Numbered from the stretch's first letter, positions 50,592 to 59,766 are shown. The stretch is 64,000 nt of DNA from an uncultured Eubacteriales bacterium (GCA_934454655.1 CAKSFK010000008.1:4763-68762), one strand, 5' to 3'. Numbers and translations: made by a program. The notes: a model not told the origin generated them from the letters alone.

Positions 50592-52631
50592 TTATTCCTC
50601 AGTCGCGGCGTTTTCAGCCGTTTCGTACACTACCTCGTCGGCAGTGTCAGCCGCGGCGGGTTCTTCGGTCTTTTCCGGCTCTAAGAGTGCGCGGATAGAA
50701 AGGCTTACGCGCTTTTTATCAAGGTCAACGGCAATAATCTTTGCATCAACCTCTTGACCGACGGTAAGTTCGTCCTGCGGCTTGGCAACGTGCTTATCCG
50801 CAATCTGCGAAATGTGGATAAGACCGTCAATTCCGGGGATTATACGGGCAAAAGCGCCGTATGTAGTCATACTGACTATTGTTACCTTAACGGTATCGCC
50901 CACCTTGTAGTTATTTTCAAAAATAACCCACGGATTTTCCTCGGGCTTTTTGTAGCCGAGAGATATCTTTCTCTTTTCGGGGTCGAGCGCCTTGACGTAT
51001 ACCTCAACGGTATCACCGACAAGTACAACCTCCTGCGGATTTTTAATTCTCTGCCAGGAAAGCTCGGAAATGTGGATCATACCGTCCACTCCGCCGATGT
51101 CCACAAACGCGCCGTAGCTTGTAAGGGATTTAACAACGCCGGTAAAGCGGTCGCCCACGGCGATTGTTTCCCAAATCTTATCCTCGGCTGCCTTGCGCTG
51201 CTCTTTAAGCACGCTGCGAATGGAGCCGACGGCTCTGTGGCCTCTGCCTATCTCGATTATTCTGAAAGAAACTTCTTTGCCCTTTAAATCCTCAAGCGGC
51301 TCGCCGCGGGAAGCGGTTGCCTGTGAAGCGGGAATGAACACTCTGATGTTGTTTGAATAAGCAACAACGCCGCCCTTGATGATCTCTTTAACGACTCCGG
51401 TAACGATTTCACCGGACTCCTTGGCGGCAACTATATTGTCCCAACCGGCAATAGCGTCATAACGGCGCTTAGAGAGCATCGCGGTTCCTTCCTGGTCGTT
51501 AATTTTCATAATGATAAGATTAAGCTTATCGCCCGCCTTAACTTCATCCATAAGCTTTACGTCGGGAGCAGAAGAATATTCGTCCGCAGTTACGTAGCCC
51601 GTAACGCCTCTTCCGATATCAACGCTGATCTCGGTGGGATTAACGGCAATAACAGTTCCCTCTACCTTCTGGTCGCCCGTAAGGCCGCTGAGTGAAGCCT
51701 CAAATGCTTCCTCGTCCGTCATTTCTTCAAAGCTTTTCCGAACAGATTCTTTTACCTCCGTCTGTTCTTCAACCGGTTGCAAATTTTCCGACATGGTTTT
51801 AATAACCTCCTTTATTATACCCGCGGGCGTTGACGCACCCGCAACAACTCCTACCGAACCGCAGTTTTCAAACATCGGGGCTTTAAGCTCCGCCGCGGTT
51901 TCAACCAAATAGGTCCTGCCGCAGTTTTTAAGGCACACGTCAAAAAGCTTTGCCGTGTTGGAGCTGTGCCTGCCGCCGATTACAACCATAACATCGTTAC
52001 GGCGCGACAGCTCGTCCGCCTCCTGCTGTCTGTTAGAAGTCGCATTACATATTGTATCAAAAATTTTTGCGTTTGTATATACTTTTTTTAATTTTTTTTT
52101 GCATTCTTCAAAAATTTTTTCGTTAAAAGTGGTCTGCGCGACCGCAATTATCTCTTTTTTACCGAAATCTCCCTTTTCCTCAATCAGTTTTTCAAGTTCG
52201 CCGACACCCGAGAACACGTAAACCTCGCCGCGGCAATGCCCCACAATGCCCTTGACTTCCTGATGAAGTGCGTCGCCGGCAACAAGGGTGACGCTTTTTT
52301 CTTCGTCGCCTGCCGACACTATTTTATGGATCTTCGCGACAAAGGGACAGGTTGCGTCCACCGTTTCGGTGTTAATCTCCGCCGCTCTTTTTGTGACCCA
52401 CGGCTCTACCCCATGCGAGCGTATTACCAACGTTTCGCCCTCGGTCACCTCGTCCGGGGAGTCAACAATACGCACGCCGCGCTCGGAAAGCTCCTTTACA
52501 AGCTGGGGGTTGTGAATAATAGGTCCTAAGGTGCATACCTTTTTGCCCTCGCTCAAAAGGTCATACACCGTCTGCACCGCGCGGTTGACCCCAAAGCAGA
52601 AGCCCGCGGTTTTTGCAAGCGTTATTTTCAC
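50592..52631 (-). CDS. ispH: IspH (HMBPP reductase) fused to ribosomal protein S1-like domains
   Basis: A 679-aa fusion known from Clostridia. Residues 1-285 are IspH, the 4Fe-4S enzyme of the last MEP-pathway step, with cluster cysteines in AGFCFGV, DATCPFV and ICNATSNRQ. After a Glu-rich linker (285-320) come four S1 RNA-binding repeats (about 320-395, 405-475, 490-560, 575-645), two with SYGAFVDIGGVDGMIHISEL-like cores. The S1 part probably acts as the cell's S1-like translation factor. It starts 1 bp after cmk, as in many relatives. Confidence 0.95.
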   Translation of the reverse strand: MKITLAKTAGFCFGVNRAVQTVYDLLSEGKKVCTLGPIIHNPQLVKELSERGVRIVDSPDEVTEGETLVIRSHGVEPWVTKRAAEINTETVDATCPFVAKIHKIVSAGDEEKSVTLVAGDALHQEVKGIVGHCRGEVYVFSGVGELEKLIEEKGDFGKKEIIAVAQTTFNEKIFEECKKKLKKVYTNAKIFDTICNATSNRQQEADELSRRNDVMVVIGGRHSSNTAKLFDVCLKNCGRTYLVETAAELKAPMFENCGSVGVVAGASTPAGIIKEVIKTMSENLQPVEEQTEVKESVRKSFEEMTDEEAFEASLSGLTGDQKVEGTVIAVNPTEISVDIGRGVTGYVTADEYSSAPDVKLMDEVKAGDKLNLIIMKINDQEGTAMLSKRRYDAIAGWDNIVAAKESGEIVTGVVKEIIKGGVVAYSNNIRVFIPASQATASRGEPLEDLKGKEVSFRIIEIGRGHRAVGSIRSVLKEQRKAAEDKIWETIAVGDRFTGVVKSLTSYGAFVDIGGVDGMIHISELSWQRIKNPQEVVLVGDTVEVYVKALDPEKRKISLGYKKPEENPWVIFENNYKVGDTVKVTIVSMTTYGAFARIIPGIDGLIHISQIADKHVAKPQDELTVGQEVDAKIIAVDLDKKRVSLSIRALLEPEKTEEPAAADTADEVVYETAENAATEE

Positions 52632-52632
52632 T

Positions 52633-53298
52633 TCAGCCTATCCTTTCCTTGATAATGCTTACCACAAGCGCCACAGAGTCGCAAAGGTCAAGCCCCGAGG
52701 TGTCAGCCAAGACTGCGTCGTCCGCCTGTTTAAGCGGCGCGGCGGCTCGGTGAATATCGTTATAATCGCGCTTTTCAATATCGGCGCAGACCTCGTGGAG
52801 CGTTACGTTTTCGCCCTTTTCTCTAAGCTCCTTAAGCCGTCTTTCGGCTCTCACTTTAACCGAGGCGGTAAGAAAAATTTTAACGTCGGCATCGGGCAGC
52901 ACAACGGTGCCTATGTCCCTGCCGTCCATAATAACGTTGTTTTCCCGCGCAAGCTTTCGCTGCATTTCAAGTAAAAACTCACGCACGGTGGGCTTTGCCG
53001 AAACCGCCGACGCCATCATAGACGCTTCCGGTGTGCGAATAAGACCCGAAACATCCTCACCGTCAAGAAAAACGTGCTGTTCTCCGCCGATAAAGCGGAT
53101 ATCCACCGCCGTTTCGCAAAGCAGTTTTTTAACGGCGTCATCCGATGAAATGTCCGTTCCCGTTCTGCTGAATTTAAGTCCCACCGCGCGGTAGAGCGCG
53201 CCTGTATCCACATAAATATATCCAAGACTTTCCGCCGCACGCCTTGCCACCGTGCTTTTTCCCGCGCCTGCAGGGCCGTCTATTGCTACGTTTATCAT
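52633..53298 (-). CDS. cmk: Cytidylate kinase
   Basis: Phosphorylates CMP and dCMP. 221 aa. The start MINVAIDGPAGAGKSTVARR includes the P-loop; YVDTGALYRAVGL, MDGRDIGTVVLPDADVKIFL (20 residues) and SVKVRAERR are further landmarks. The ATG at 53298 has AAGGAG; the longer frame to 53412 runs through a repeat element and is rejected. Its ribosome binding site lies directly against that element. Confidence 0.95.
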   Translation of the reverse strand: MINVAIDGPAGAGKSTVARRAAESLGYIYVDTGALYRAVGLKFSRTGTDISSDDAVKKLLCETAVDIRFIGGEQHVFLDGEDVSGLIRTPEASMMASAVSAKPTVREFLLEMQRKLARENNVIMDGRDIGTVVLPDADVKIFLTASVKVRAERRLKELREKGENVTLHEVCADIEKRDYNDIHRAAAPLKQADDAVLADTSGLDLCDSVALVVSIIKERIG

Positions 53299-53315
53299 TT
53301 TTCCTTCTCCTTTTA

Positions 53316-53453
53316 GGCAAACGAGAATAATCCGAACCCGTTTTTTGAGCGTGGATTTCTCGCATTGCCGCAGTTTCGCTCGCCGCCTTTTAAATTGCGG
53401 CTTTGCGTTCATTTTTGCAAGGCGTCAGCCTTGCTGAAAATTTCTTGCCTGCC
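53316..53453. repeat. Family A palindromic-end element with TA flanks
   Basis: The left end GGCAAACGAGAATAATCC at 53316 follows TA (53314-53315). The right end TTGCCTGCC ends at 53453 and is followed by TA, which is part of the stop codon of the flavoprotein gene. The first 45 bp nearly match 2978-3022; the interior differs. Confidence 0.75.
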
Positions 53454-54691
53454 TAAGCATAGCTGCCTGCCGCAAAACCGGTGGAAAACGCAATTTGCAG
53501 GTTAAATCCCCCGGTGTAGGCGTCGACGTCTATTATTTCGCCCGCAAAGTAAAGCCCTTTTACAAGCCTTGATTCCATTGTTTTGGGGTCTATTTCCTTA
53601 ACGGAAATTCCGCCGCGGGTTATAATTGCTTCCTCAATCGGGCGCGTTCCCGTTACGTGAAGGGTCAGCCCCTTTATCACGCCGCACAGCGCCGCGCGTT
53701 CTTCACGGCTTATGCTGCTTACCTTTTTGTCGGGCTTGATTCCGCTTAGCTTTACCGCAATCGGTATAAGGCTTTTCGGCAGTAATTTATCAAGCGAATT
53801 TATAAAATCACGGTTTTTTTCCTGTTCAAAATCCCTGAGTATCCGTTTGTCAAGCTGTTCCGGCGTAAGTCCCGGTTTTAAATCTATCACCGCGGTGTAA
53901 TTTTTCTTGCCTATGCGGCGCATATGCGCCGAGGCGCTCAACACAAGCGGACCGGATATTCCGAAATGGGTAAAAAGCATTTCGCCGAGCTCCGAGAATA
54001 CGGGCTTTTTACGCCCCTCCTCAAAAACCGAAAGGGTGATATTTTTAAGCGACAGTCCCGAAAGCTTTTCGCAAAAGCCCTCGTGCGCGGTAAGCGCCGT
54101 GAGCGACGGTCTTATTTCGGTGACGGTGTGACCGAGCGCCTTTGCCATCTTATAGCCGTCCCCCGCAGACCCTGTAAGCGGGTAAGACATACCGCCGGTT
54201 GCCAGTATCACGCTGTCGGCAGGCAGGGTTTTCCCGTTTTCAAGCATAACGCCGCTTACCGTGCCGTTTTCCGCAATAATATTTTTTGCCGTGCCGTGAA
54301 TTATTCGGGCGCCGCCTCGTTTTGCGGCATTTACAAGCGCGTCAACAATATCCGCCGCCTTGTCCGAAACGGGGAATACCCTGTTTCCGCGCTCGGTTTT
54401 AAGCGGAACACTAAGCGACTCAAAAAACGTCATAACGTCCTGCGGCGCAAATCCCGAAAAGACGGAATACAAAAATCTGCCGTTTTCAGGCACATTCGCA
54501 ATCAGCGTATCAACGTCGCAGTTATTGCACACATTGCACCGCCCCTTGCCGGTTATCATAAGTTTCCTTGCCGGGCGCTCGTTTTTTTCGGCAACGGTTA
54601 TCTCCGCACTGCCGTCACGGTACATAAAATTCGCTCGACACGCCGCCATAAGTCCCGCCGCGCCGCCGCCTATTATTACAATTCTTTTCAT
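53453..54691 (-). CDS. HI0933/YhiN family FAD-dependent oxidoreductase
   Basis: A 412-aa flavoprotein. The FAD dinucleotide motif is VIIGGGAAGLMAACRA; ITGKGRCNVCNNCD and YFAGEIIDVDAYTGGFNLQIA (part) are hallmarks of the HI0933/YhiN (BaiN-like) family. Some relatives reduce bile acid intermediates, others are of unknown role; substrate cannot be assigned. The stop codon overlaps a repeat end. It is followed on the same strand by cmk after that repeat. Confidence 0.92.
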   Translation of the reverse strand: MKRIVIIGGGAAGLMAACRANFMYRDGSAEITVAEKNERPARKLMITGKGRCNVCNNCDVDTLIANVPENGRFLYSVFSGFAPQDVMTFFESLSVPLKTERGNRVFPVSDKAADIVDALVNAAKRGGARIIHGTAKNIIAENGTVSGVMLENGKTLPADSVILATGGMSYPLTGSAGDGYKMAKALGHTVTEIRPSLTALTAHEGFCEKLSGLSLKNITLSVFEEGRKKPVFSELGEMLFTHFGISGPLVLSASAHMRRIGKKNYTAVIDLKPGLTPEQLDKRILRDFEQEKNRDFINSLDKLLPKSLIPIAVKLSGIKPDKKVSSISREERAALCGVIKGLTLHVTGTRPIEEAIITRGGISVKEIDPKTMESRLVKGLYFAGEIIDVDAYTGGFNLQIAFSTGFAAGSYA

Positions 54692-54774
54692 TTTTTCGCC
54701 TCGGTTTCATTCGCCGCCTTTTGCGGTCTTGCGCGGCGGAATTTAGAATATATATATTTTACCCCAAAACGGCG

Positions 54775-55350
54775 CTAATGTAAACCGTAAATTACCGTTC
54801 CCAGTGCCGCCGAGAGCAGAAGCAGAAGTATGGGCGAAACACTTTTTTTGAAAATGAGCTTATACGCGGCGGAAAAAACCGCCGAAAACGCGAAAATGCC
54901 GATTGCCCCGTAATCGGGCGACAGGGTGCTTCCGAACGTTTTAAACTTAAAAAGCACGCTTAAGAACATAATAATGCCCGAGGAAAGTATCATTGCCGCA
55001 ATACAGGGCCGTACGCCCGCCAGCACGGCGTTAACACCGAAACTGCCGTATAATTTCCGCATTGCGGCGGCAACAGCCAGAATTATTACAAACGAGGGCA
55101 GAACAACGCCCAGCGTAGCGCACAGGGCGCCCGCAAATCCGCCGCGGACCGAGCCCACAAAGGTTGCCATATTTATCGCAAGCGGACCGGGCGTTGACTC
55201 CGAAACCGCAATAAGATCAAGAAATTCACCCTCGCTGAGCCAGCCGTTTGAAAGCACGGCGTCACGCACGACCGAGATCATACCGTAGCCGCCGCCGAAC
55301 GAAAACATACCTATTTCAAGAAAGGTAAAAAACAGCTTAATGTATATCAT
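54775..55350 (-). CDS. Chromate transporter, half-size subunit
   Basis: A 191-aa single-domain CHR protein, with FSFGGGYGMISVVRDAV near the start, SESTPGPLAINMATFVG and several membrane segments. Half-size CHR proteins are encoded in pairs and act as heterodimers. Some export chromate; in many gut Firmicutes the true substrate is unknown. It overlaps its partner by 14 bp. Confidence 0.92.
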   Translation of the reverse strand: MIYIKLFFTFLEIGMFSFGGGYGMISVVRDAVLSNGWLSEGEFLDLIAVSESTPGPLAINMATFVGSVRGGFAGALCATLGVVLPSFVIILAVAAAMRKLYGSFGVNAVLAGVRPCIAAMILSSGIIMFLSVLFKFKTFGSTLSPDYGAIGIFAFSAVFSAAYKLIFKKSVSPILLLLLSAALGTVIYGLH

Positions 55351-55918
55351 TCTTTTTTTCTCCCGTTTTAAGCCTTTTTACAAGGCTTAAGCAAAGTCCT
55401 GCCGCGCCGGACAGCAGAATGTATATAACCGATGAAAAGCCCGCGCCGAAAAATGACACTAAAAGCATTGCGGCGGTAACTGCGGCAAACACCGCAGTAT
55501 TAAAAGGGGAGCGGTCAAGCATTTTCATCATTTTAAGCCCTGCGGAAATTATAAGGTAAACAACGCACGCCTTTACACCCTTAAACGCAAACATAACCGC
55601 TTTCAGCTGAAGAAAGCGGTCGAAAAACAGGGATATTACATATATTATTATAAATGACGGCAGGCAAACCCCCACCGTCGCGCACAAAGCGCCCGCAACA
55701 CCGGCAGACTTAAAGCCGATGTACGTGGCGCAGTTAACCGCAATAGGACCGGGAGTTGACTCGGCAATCGCGGTAATATCCAGAAATTCCTCGCGGTCAA
55801 GCCAGTGCCTGCGCTCGGTAAATTCGTTTTCAAGAAGCGCCGCCATGGCATATCCGCCGCCGAAGGTGAACGCTCCTATTTTAAAAAAGGTTAAAAACAG
55901 TGTTAAAAGCTTTTTCAT
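55337..55918 (-). CDS. Chromate transporter, half-size subunit
   Basis: A 193-aa CHR-domain partner of the next gene, with FTFGGGYAMAALLENEFTER and AESTPGPIAVNCATYIG. The two proteins share the FGGGY and ESTPGP motifs and probably sit in the membrane in opposite orientations. Its start overlaps the stop of the amino acid ABC ATPase by 4 bp, so it may be read from that transcript. Confidence 0.92.
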   Translation of the reverse strand: MKKLLTLFLTFFKIGAFTFGGGYAMAALLENEFTERRHWLDREEFLDITAIAESTPGPIAVNCATYIGFKSAGVAGALCATVGVCLPSFIIIYVISLFFDRFLQLKAVMFAFKGVKACVVYLIISAGLKMMKMLDRSPFNTAVFAAVTAAMLLVSFFGAGFSSVIYILLSGAAGLCLSLVKRLKTGEKKNDIH

Positions 55919-56655
55919 ATAACTTTGCTTAAAAAGTCCTTTAAACGCGGGCTCTTGGGATTGCCGAACAGCTCTTCGGGCGTGCCTTCTTCCATAATGA
56001 TGCCTTCGTCAATAAACAGCACCCTGTCCGCCACCTCGCGGGCAAAGCCCATTTCGTGGGTTACAACCGCCATTGTCATTCCGTCGTCCGCAAGCGCCTT
56101 CATAACGTTTAAAACCTCGCCCACCATTTCGGGGTCGAGTGCGCTCGTAGGTTCGTCAAACAGCATAACGTCAGGCTGCATACAAAGCGCGCGGACAATT
56201 GCGACGCGCTGTTTCTGCCCGCCCGAAAGCTGGCTTGGGTAGTCGTTCGCCCTGTCCGCCAGACCCACACGTCCGAGCAGTTCGAGAGCGCGTTTTTCAG
56301 CATCGGCTTTTGTTGCTTTTTTAAGCTTTACCGGCGCCAGAGTCATATTTTTAAGCACGGTCATATTGGGGAAAAGGTTAAACTGCTGAAACACCATACC
56401 CATTTTCTGCCTGTGGCGGTTTATGTTTATTTTCGGGTCGGTTATATCGGTGCCCTCAAAGAATATTTTACCGCCCGTCGGCTCCTCAAGCAGGTTGAGC
56501 GTGCGCAGAAACGTTGATTTGCCCGAGCCCGAAGGACCGATTATAACAACAACCTCGCCCTTGTGTATCTCGGTTGTTATTCCCTTTAAAACCTCGGTTT
56601 TGCCAAATGACTTTTTAAGCCCCTCGGTTTTAATAAGCACATTATCAGCGTTCAC
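55915..56655 (-). CDS. Polar amino acid ABC transporter ATPase
   Basis: A 246-aa ATPase of the GlnQ/HisP/ArtP class. Walker A GPSGSGKST, QQFNLFPNMTVLKN after the Q-loop, signature LSGGQKQRVAIVRAL, Walker B VMLFDEPTSALDPEMVGEVL (20 residues). It energises import of a polar amino acid with the two upstream genes. ARG-box-like sites upstream of the operon suggest arginine or a related basic amino acid as substrate (inference). Confidence 0.93.
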   Translation of the reverse strand: MNADNVLIKTEGLKKSFGKTEVLKGITTEIHKGEVVVIIGPSGSGKSTFLRTLNLLEEPTGGKIFFEGTDITDPKININRHRQKMGMVFQQFNLFPNMTVLKNMTLAPVKLKKATKADAEKRALELLGRVGLADRANDYPSQLSGGQKQRVAIVRALCMQPDVMLFDEPTSALDPEMVGEVLNVMKALADDGMTMAVVTHEMGFAREVADRVLFIDEGIIMEEGTPEELFGNPKSPRLKDFLSKVI

Positions 56656-57409
56656 TGTTCCTCAGCCTCCTTTCAAGAATGCTTACAAGTTTTGTAAGTA
56701 TTATAACTATTACAAGGTACACCAAAGCCACGGTAATAAGCGGCATAAAATACGAATATGTGCGTCCCGCAATTGCGTTGCCTGCTTTTGTAAGGTCCAC
56801 AACGCCCACGTAGCCCGCAACCGATGTTTCCTTTAAAAGAGCTATAAACTCGTTGCACAGTGTAGGCAGCACAGCCTTGAACATCTGCGGGATAATAATG
56901 TGGGTCATTGTCTGAACATAGTTAAGACCGAGGCTTCTGCCCGCCTCAAACTGACCGTTATCAATGGACATTATTCCGCCGCGGAATATTTCGGCAACAT
57001 ATGCTCCGGAGTTTATACCGAACGCAAGAATACCTATCGGCACGCCGTCACGCACCGAAACAAAAATTATAAAATATGCAATCATAAGCTGAACTACGAC
57101 CGGCGTTCCGCGGATAACCGTAAGGTAAAGCTTGCAGACGGCGTTAAGAAAAGCTAACAGTATGTATCCGATGCCGCCCCTTTTCCGCAGCTTTTCGGCA
57201 TTTTTGTCGTAAGAGGAGCGCACTGCCGCTATTACAATACCTATTATAATACCTATAAGCAAAGCGCCGAATGTGATTTTTAAGGTGTTTTGAAAGCCGG
57301 TTATCAGCTGCTTGTAGCGTTTGCCGTCTATAAAAGTCAGTACAAACTGGTCCTTTAAATCATTAAACCGGTCGGGATACCAAGCGGTTACGTTTAAGGT
57401 TGAAAACAA
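56645..57409 (-). CDS. Polar amino acid ABC transporter permease
   Basis: A 254-aa permease of the HisMQ class. It has GFQNTLKITFGALLIGII at the first membrane segment, TVIRGTPVVVQLM and the EAA loop EAGRSLGLNYVQTMTHIIIP (20 residues). It probably forms a homodimer, since no second permease is present. AAGGAG followed at 8 bp by TTG (57409) marks the likely start; a frame extension to 57448 enters a repeat. It overlaps the ATPase gene by 11 bp. Confidence 0.92.
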   Translation of the reverse strand: MFSTLNVTAWYPDRFNDLKDQFVLTFIDGKRYKQLITGFQNTLKITFGALLIGIIIGIVIAAVRSSYDKNAEKLRKRGGIGYILLAFLNAVCKLYLTVIRGTPVVVQLMIAYFIIFVSVRDGVPIGILAFGINSGAYVAEIFRGGIMSIDNGQFEAGRSLGLNYVQTMTHIIIPQMFKAVLPTLCNEFIALLKETSVAGYVGVVDLTKAGNAIAGRTYSYFMPLITVALVYLVIVIILTKLVSILERRLRNSER

Positions 57410-57449
57410 AAGAGCATCTCCTTTTATAAATAGTGTTCGGTACAACAAA

Positions 57450-57470
57450 GCCTCCCTCTGACGAGGGAGG
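57450..57470. repeat. Family C repeat fragment
   Basis: A self-complementary GCCTCCCTCTGACGAGGGAGG-like end unit between binding-protein and permease genes, followed by a fragment (to about 57520) that resembles the CTCGCTTGC end of family A. Confidence 0.6.
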
Positions 57471-57546
57471 TGGCACGGTTCAGGCAGGCGAGAGAAAAGC
57501 TTTATTCTCGCTTGCTTACCCGATAACAGACTTGTTGTGTTTTAAA

Positions 57547-58359
57547 TCAGTTGGCTTTAATGTACTTGTCAACAACCTTCTGGAATTCGCCGCTTGCCTT
57601 AAGCTCGTTAAGAGCGTCGTTAACCTTTTTTTGGAGCTCGGGGTTCTTCTTTGAAAAGCAGATCGCATAATCCTCGTTGGCAAATTCGGTATCAAGAATT
57701 TTAAGACCGGGGTTTGCCGCAACATATGCCTTTGCAGGTTCGTTATCAATTATAACGCAGTCAACCTTGCCGCTCTTAAGCGCTTCAACCGCAACCGTGC
57801 CGCTGTCATAACCGACAACGTTTTCTTCACCGTATCCGCCGTTCTCGGGAGTGTCCGACGCATAAATATAACCGGTTGTACCCTGCTGTGTACCTATCTT
57901 CTTGCCATTGAGGTCGCCAACCGACTTAATGCCGCTGTCCTCTTTTACAATAATAACCTGAATACCCTTTGCATATGAATCCGAGAAGCTTACGCTTTTT
58001 TTACGCTCTTCGGTAACGGTCATACCCGCCATACCCATATCGTATTTACCGGTCTGAACGCCCGGAATGATCGAATCAAACTCAACGTCGGCAATTTCAA
58101 GCTTCATTCCCAGCTTGTCCGCAATAAGCTTTGCAACCTCTGCGTCTATACCCACGATCTCTTCGCCTTCCTTATATTCGTAGGGCGGGAATGTGGCGTT
58201 GGTAGCCATTGTCAGAGTGCCTGCCTTAGCGGTAAGGCTTCCGTTTGTTTTGTCCTTGTCTGCGTCCGAAGCGGTATTTCCGTTTCCGCCGCATCCGCAG
58301 CATACAGCCGCGATTGCCAAAGCGGCAATTCCGCTTATAAGCTTTGTTGTGAATTTCAT
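57547..58359 (-). CDS. Polar amino acid ABC transporter substrate-binding lipoprotein
   Basis: A 270-aa type II binding protein with signal peptide and lipobox ending CCGC. The mature domain has LTMATNATFPPYEYKEGEEI, GIDAEVAKLIADKLGMKLEI and FDSIIPGVQTGKYDMGMAGM (each within 20 residues), the SBP_bac_3 pattern. Ligand is arginine, glutamine, cystine or similar; upstream ARG-box-like sites make arginine attractive but do not prove it. First gene of the operon, with a consensus promoter. Confidence 0.93.
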   Translation of the reverse strand: MKFTTKLISGIAALAIAAVCCGCGGNGNTASDADKDKTNGSLTAKAGTLTMATNATFPPYEYKEGEEIVGIDAEVAKLIADKLGMKLEIADVEFDSIIPGVQTGKYDMGMAGMTVTEERKKSVSFSDSYAKGIQVIIVKEDSGIKSVGDLNGKKIGTQQGTTGYIYASDTPENGGYGEENVVGYDSGTVAVEALKSGKVDCVIIDNEPAKAYVAANPGLKILDTEFANEDYAICFSKKNPELQKKVNDALNELKASGEFQKVVDKYIKAN

Positions 58360-58405
58360 TTAAAACGTCCCCTTAATAATCAATTTGTTTTTCTTGACTG
58401 TTGAA

Positions 58406-58434
58406 AGTATACCACTCTTGCAGCCGCTTGTCAA
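58406..58434 (-). promoter_or_regulatory. Sigma-A promoter of the polar amino acid transporter operon
   Basis: Minus strand -35 TTGACA (58429-58434), 17-bp spacer, -10 TATACT (58406-58411), about 45 bp before the start codon. Confidence 0.85.
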
Positions 58435-58442
58435 CACCGAAA

Positions 58443-58556
58443 TGCATAAATATTTAATATTTTCAACATTTGTGCATAAATTTGCTTTAAAATATTGCAC
58501 TATTGTTAATTATGCGAATTTTATGCATAAAACGCACGTTTATGAATATATATGCA
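58443..58556 (-). promoter_or_regulatory. Array of ARG-box-like sites upstream of the transporter promoter
   Basis: TGCATAAATATTTA (58443-58456), TGCATAAATTTGCT (58473-58486), a TGCGAATTTTATGCA site (58513-58527) and TGAATATATATGCA (58543-58556). The last matches the ArgR box TGAATWWWWATTCA with one change, the same TGCAT variant as at argG. They begin 9 bp upstream of the -35. Confidence 0.5.
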
Positions 58557-58931
58557 TTAAAATATGCTGTGAGGGGTGAATCCCGTATCCTCGTTTACCT
58601 GGTGCAGCAGGGTCTTAAGGGTTTGGGTGCGTTCATAAAAATCGTTTTCCTCCTTTGCCTTGCTGTAAACGCAAAGCTCGGCTATTACAAGCTCAATTTC
58701 ATCAATGCTGTTGTGGGTTACAAAAAGCGAAAGCATATTTTCTTTTTTGTTCCACTCTTCCTTAAGCTCGTGCGCCTTTTTGTAGGCGTCACCGCCGTCG
58801 GCATATGCCTGCTCACATTCCCTGAGCAGTCGGTTCGCGCCGTCGCAGGCATCCTTTATATACCAAAGACTCGTCGCATATGAAGCCGCCACCGCAACAA
58901 AAAGCGCCGCGGCAATTATTAAACGTTTCAC
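58557..58931 (-). CDS. DUF4363 family protein
   Basis: A 124-aa protein with an N-terminal signal anchor (residues 3-22, IIAAALFVAVAASYATSLW) and a helical extracytoplasmic domain with charged heptad-like repeats. It matches the DUF4363 pattern commonly found next to DUF421 genes in spore formers. Function unknown. It overlaps the DUF421 gene by 4 bp. Confidence 0.82.
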   Translation of the reverse strand: MKRLIIAAALFVAVAASYATSLWYIKDACDGANRLLRECEQAYADGGDAYKKAHELKEEWNKKENMLSLFVTHNSIDEIELVIAELCVYSKAKEENDFYERTQTLKTLLHQVNEDTGFTPHSIF

Positions 58932-59605
58932 TTTTTGTCCCTCATTTTAATCAGATTGTATTTTCCGTTTCGGTCCATCGTCATAAGAAAGACATTTTCA
59001 ATTTTCATTCCGTTCTTCTTAACCTTTTTTATTATTTCACCTTCGCTTGTTTCAAGCGCCGTCAGTGATTCGTCGATTATTTTGCCGTCGCTTATAACGG
59101 GCAGCTGCAGCGCCGCGGGTGGCTTTTGGGCTTCAATATCCCCGACGGTTACTGTCTGCTCCGAAGATTTTAAAAGTACGCTTAAATTGCCGTTGACCTC
59201 AAGCACGGCAAATGCCACGGTGGAAATATCAAAAACATTTTGTCCGCGCAAAAGCTCAACAAGGTCAAGCACCGTCATTCTTACCTGACGCATAACGTTC
59301 TGGTCGATAACGCCGTTCTTTATTATAACTGCGGATTTCCCGTTCATTAATTTCCGCACGGCAAGACTTTTCATAGAAATAACGGAAATAATAATTTCAA
59401 TTATTACAAGCATAAAAATTGCAACCGCTCCGTTAAGAATGGGCTGTGAGGTGTCCTGAAGCGGAATTGCCGCAATTTCGGAAATAAGAAGGGTAACCAC
59501 AAGCTCGTTCGGCTGCATTTCGCCTATCTGGCGTTTTCCCATAAGCCTTATGCCGACGGTTACGAACATATAAAGTATAACGGTTCTCGTAATTGTTATT
59601 ATCAC
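58928..59605 (-). CDS. DUF421 (YetF/YcaP) family membrane protein
   Basis: A 225-aa protein. Three membrane segments come first, with MGKRQIGEMQPNELVVTLLI typical of DUF421, then a cytosolic YetF-like domain with KNGVIDQNVMRQVRMTVLDL (20 residues) and LLRGQNVFDIS. Several relatives are sporulation- or envelope-related; a precise role is unknown. It forms a two-gene unit with DUF4363. Confidence 0.92.
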   Translation of the reverse strand: MIITITRTVILYMFVTVGIRLMGKRQIGEMQPNELVVTLLISEIAAIPLQDTSQPILNGAVAIFMLVIIEIIISVISMKSLAVRKLMNGKSAVIIKNGVIDQNVMRQVRMTVLDLVELLRGQNVFDISTVAFAVLEVNGNLSVLLKSSEQTVTVGDIEAQKPPAALQLPVISDGKIIDESLTALETSEGEIIKKVKKNGMKIENVFLMTMDRNGKYNLIKMRDKK

Positions 59606-59674
59606 TGATTCTCACCCCATAGTAACTAATTGCATTATTTGCAGTTAGCCGTAAAATATGTAAATATGAAAAAA

Positions 59675-59704
59675 GTGACCGCACGCGTAAAAGCGTGCGG
59701 TCAC
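59675..59704 (-). terminator. Terminator after the DUF3048 gene
   Basis: A perfect 12-bp stem GTGACCGCACGC (59675-59686) with 59693-59704, followed on the minus strand by TTTTTTC. Confidence 0.85.
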
Positions 59705-59766
59705 ATCAGACTGTTGATAAACCTAGGTTCGAGTTTGTTGCGGCGTTTACGCCGCATTTTGTTCTT

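Noticed and set aside
53924..54778. A 284-codon plus-strand frame opposite the HI0933-type gene
   Set aside because: Arg/Lys-rich shadow of a well-supported flavoprotein gene on the other strand.
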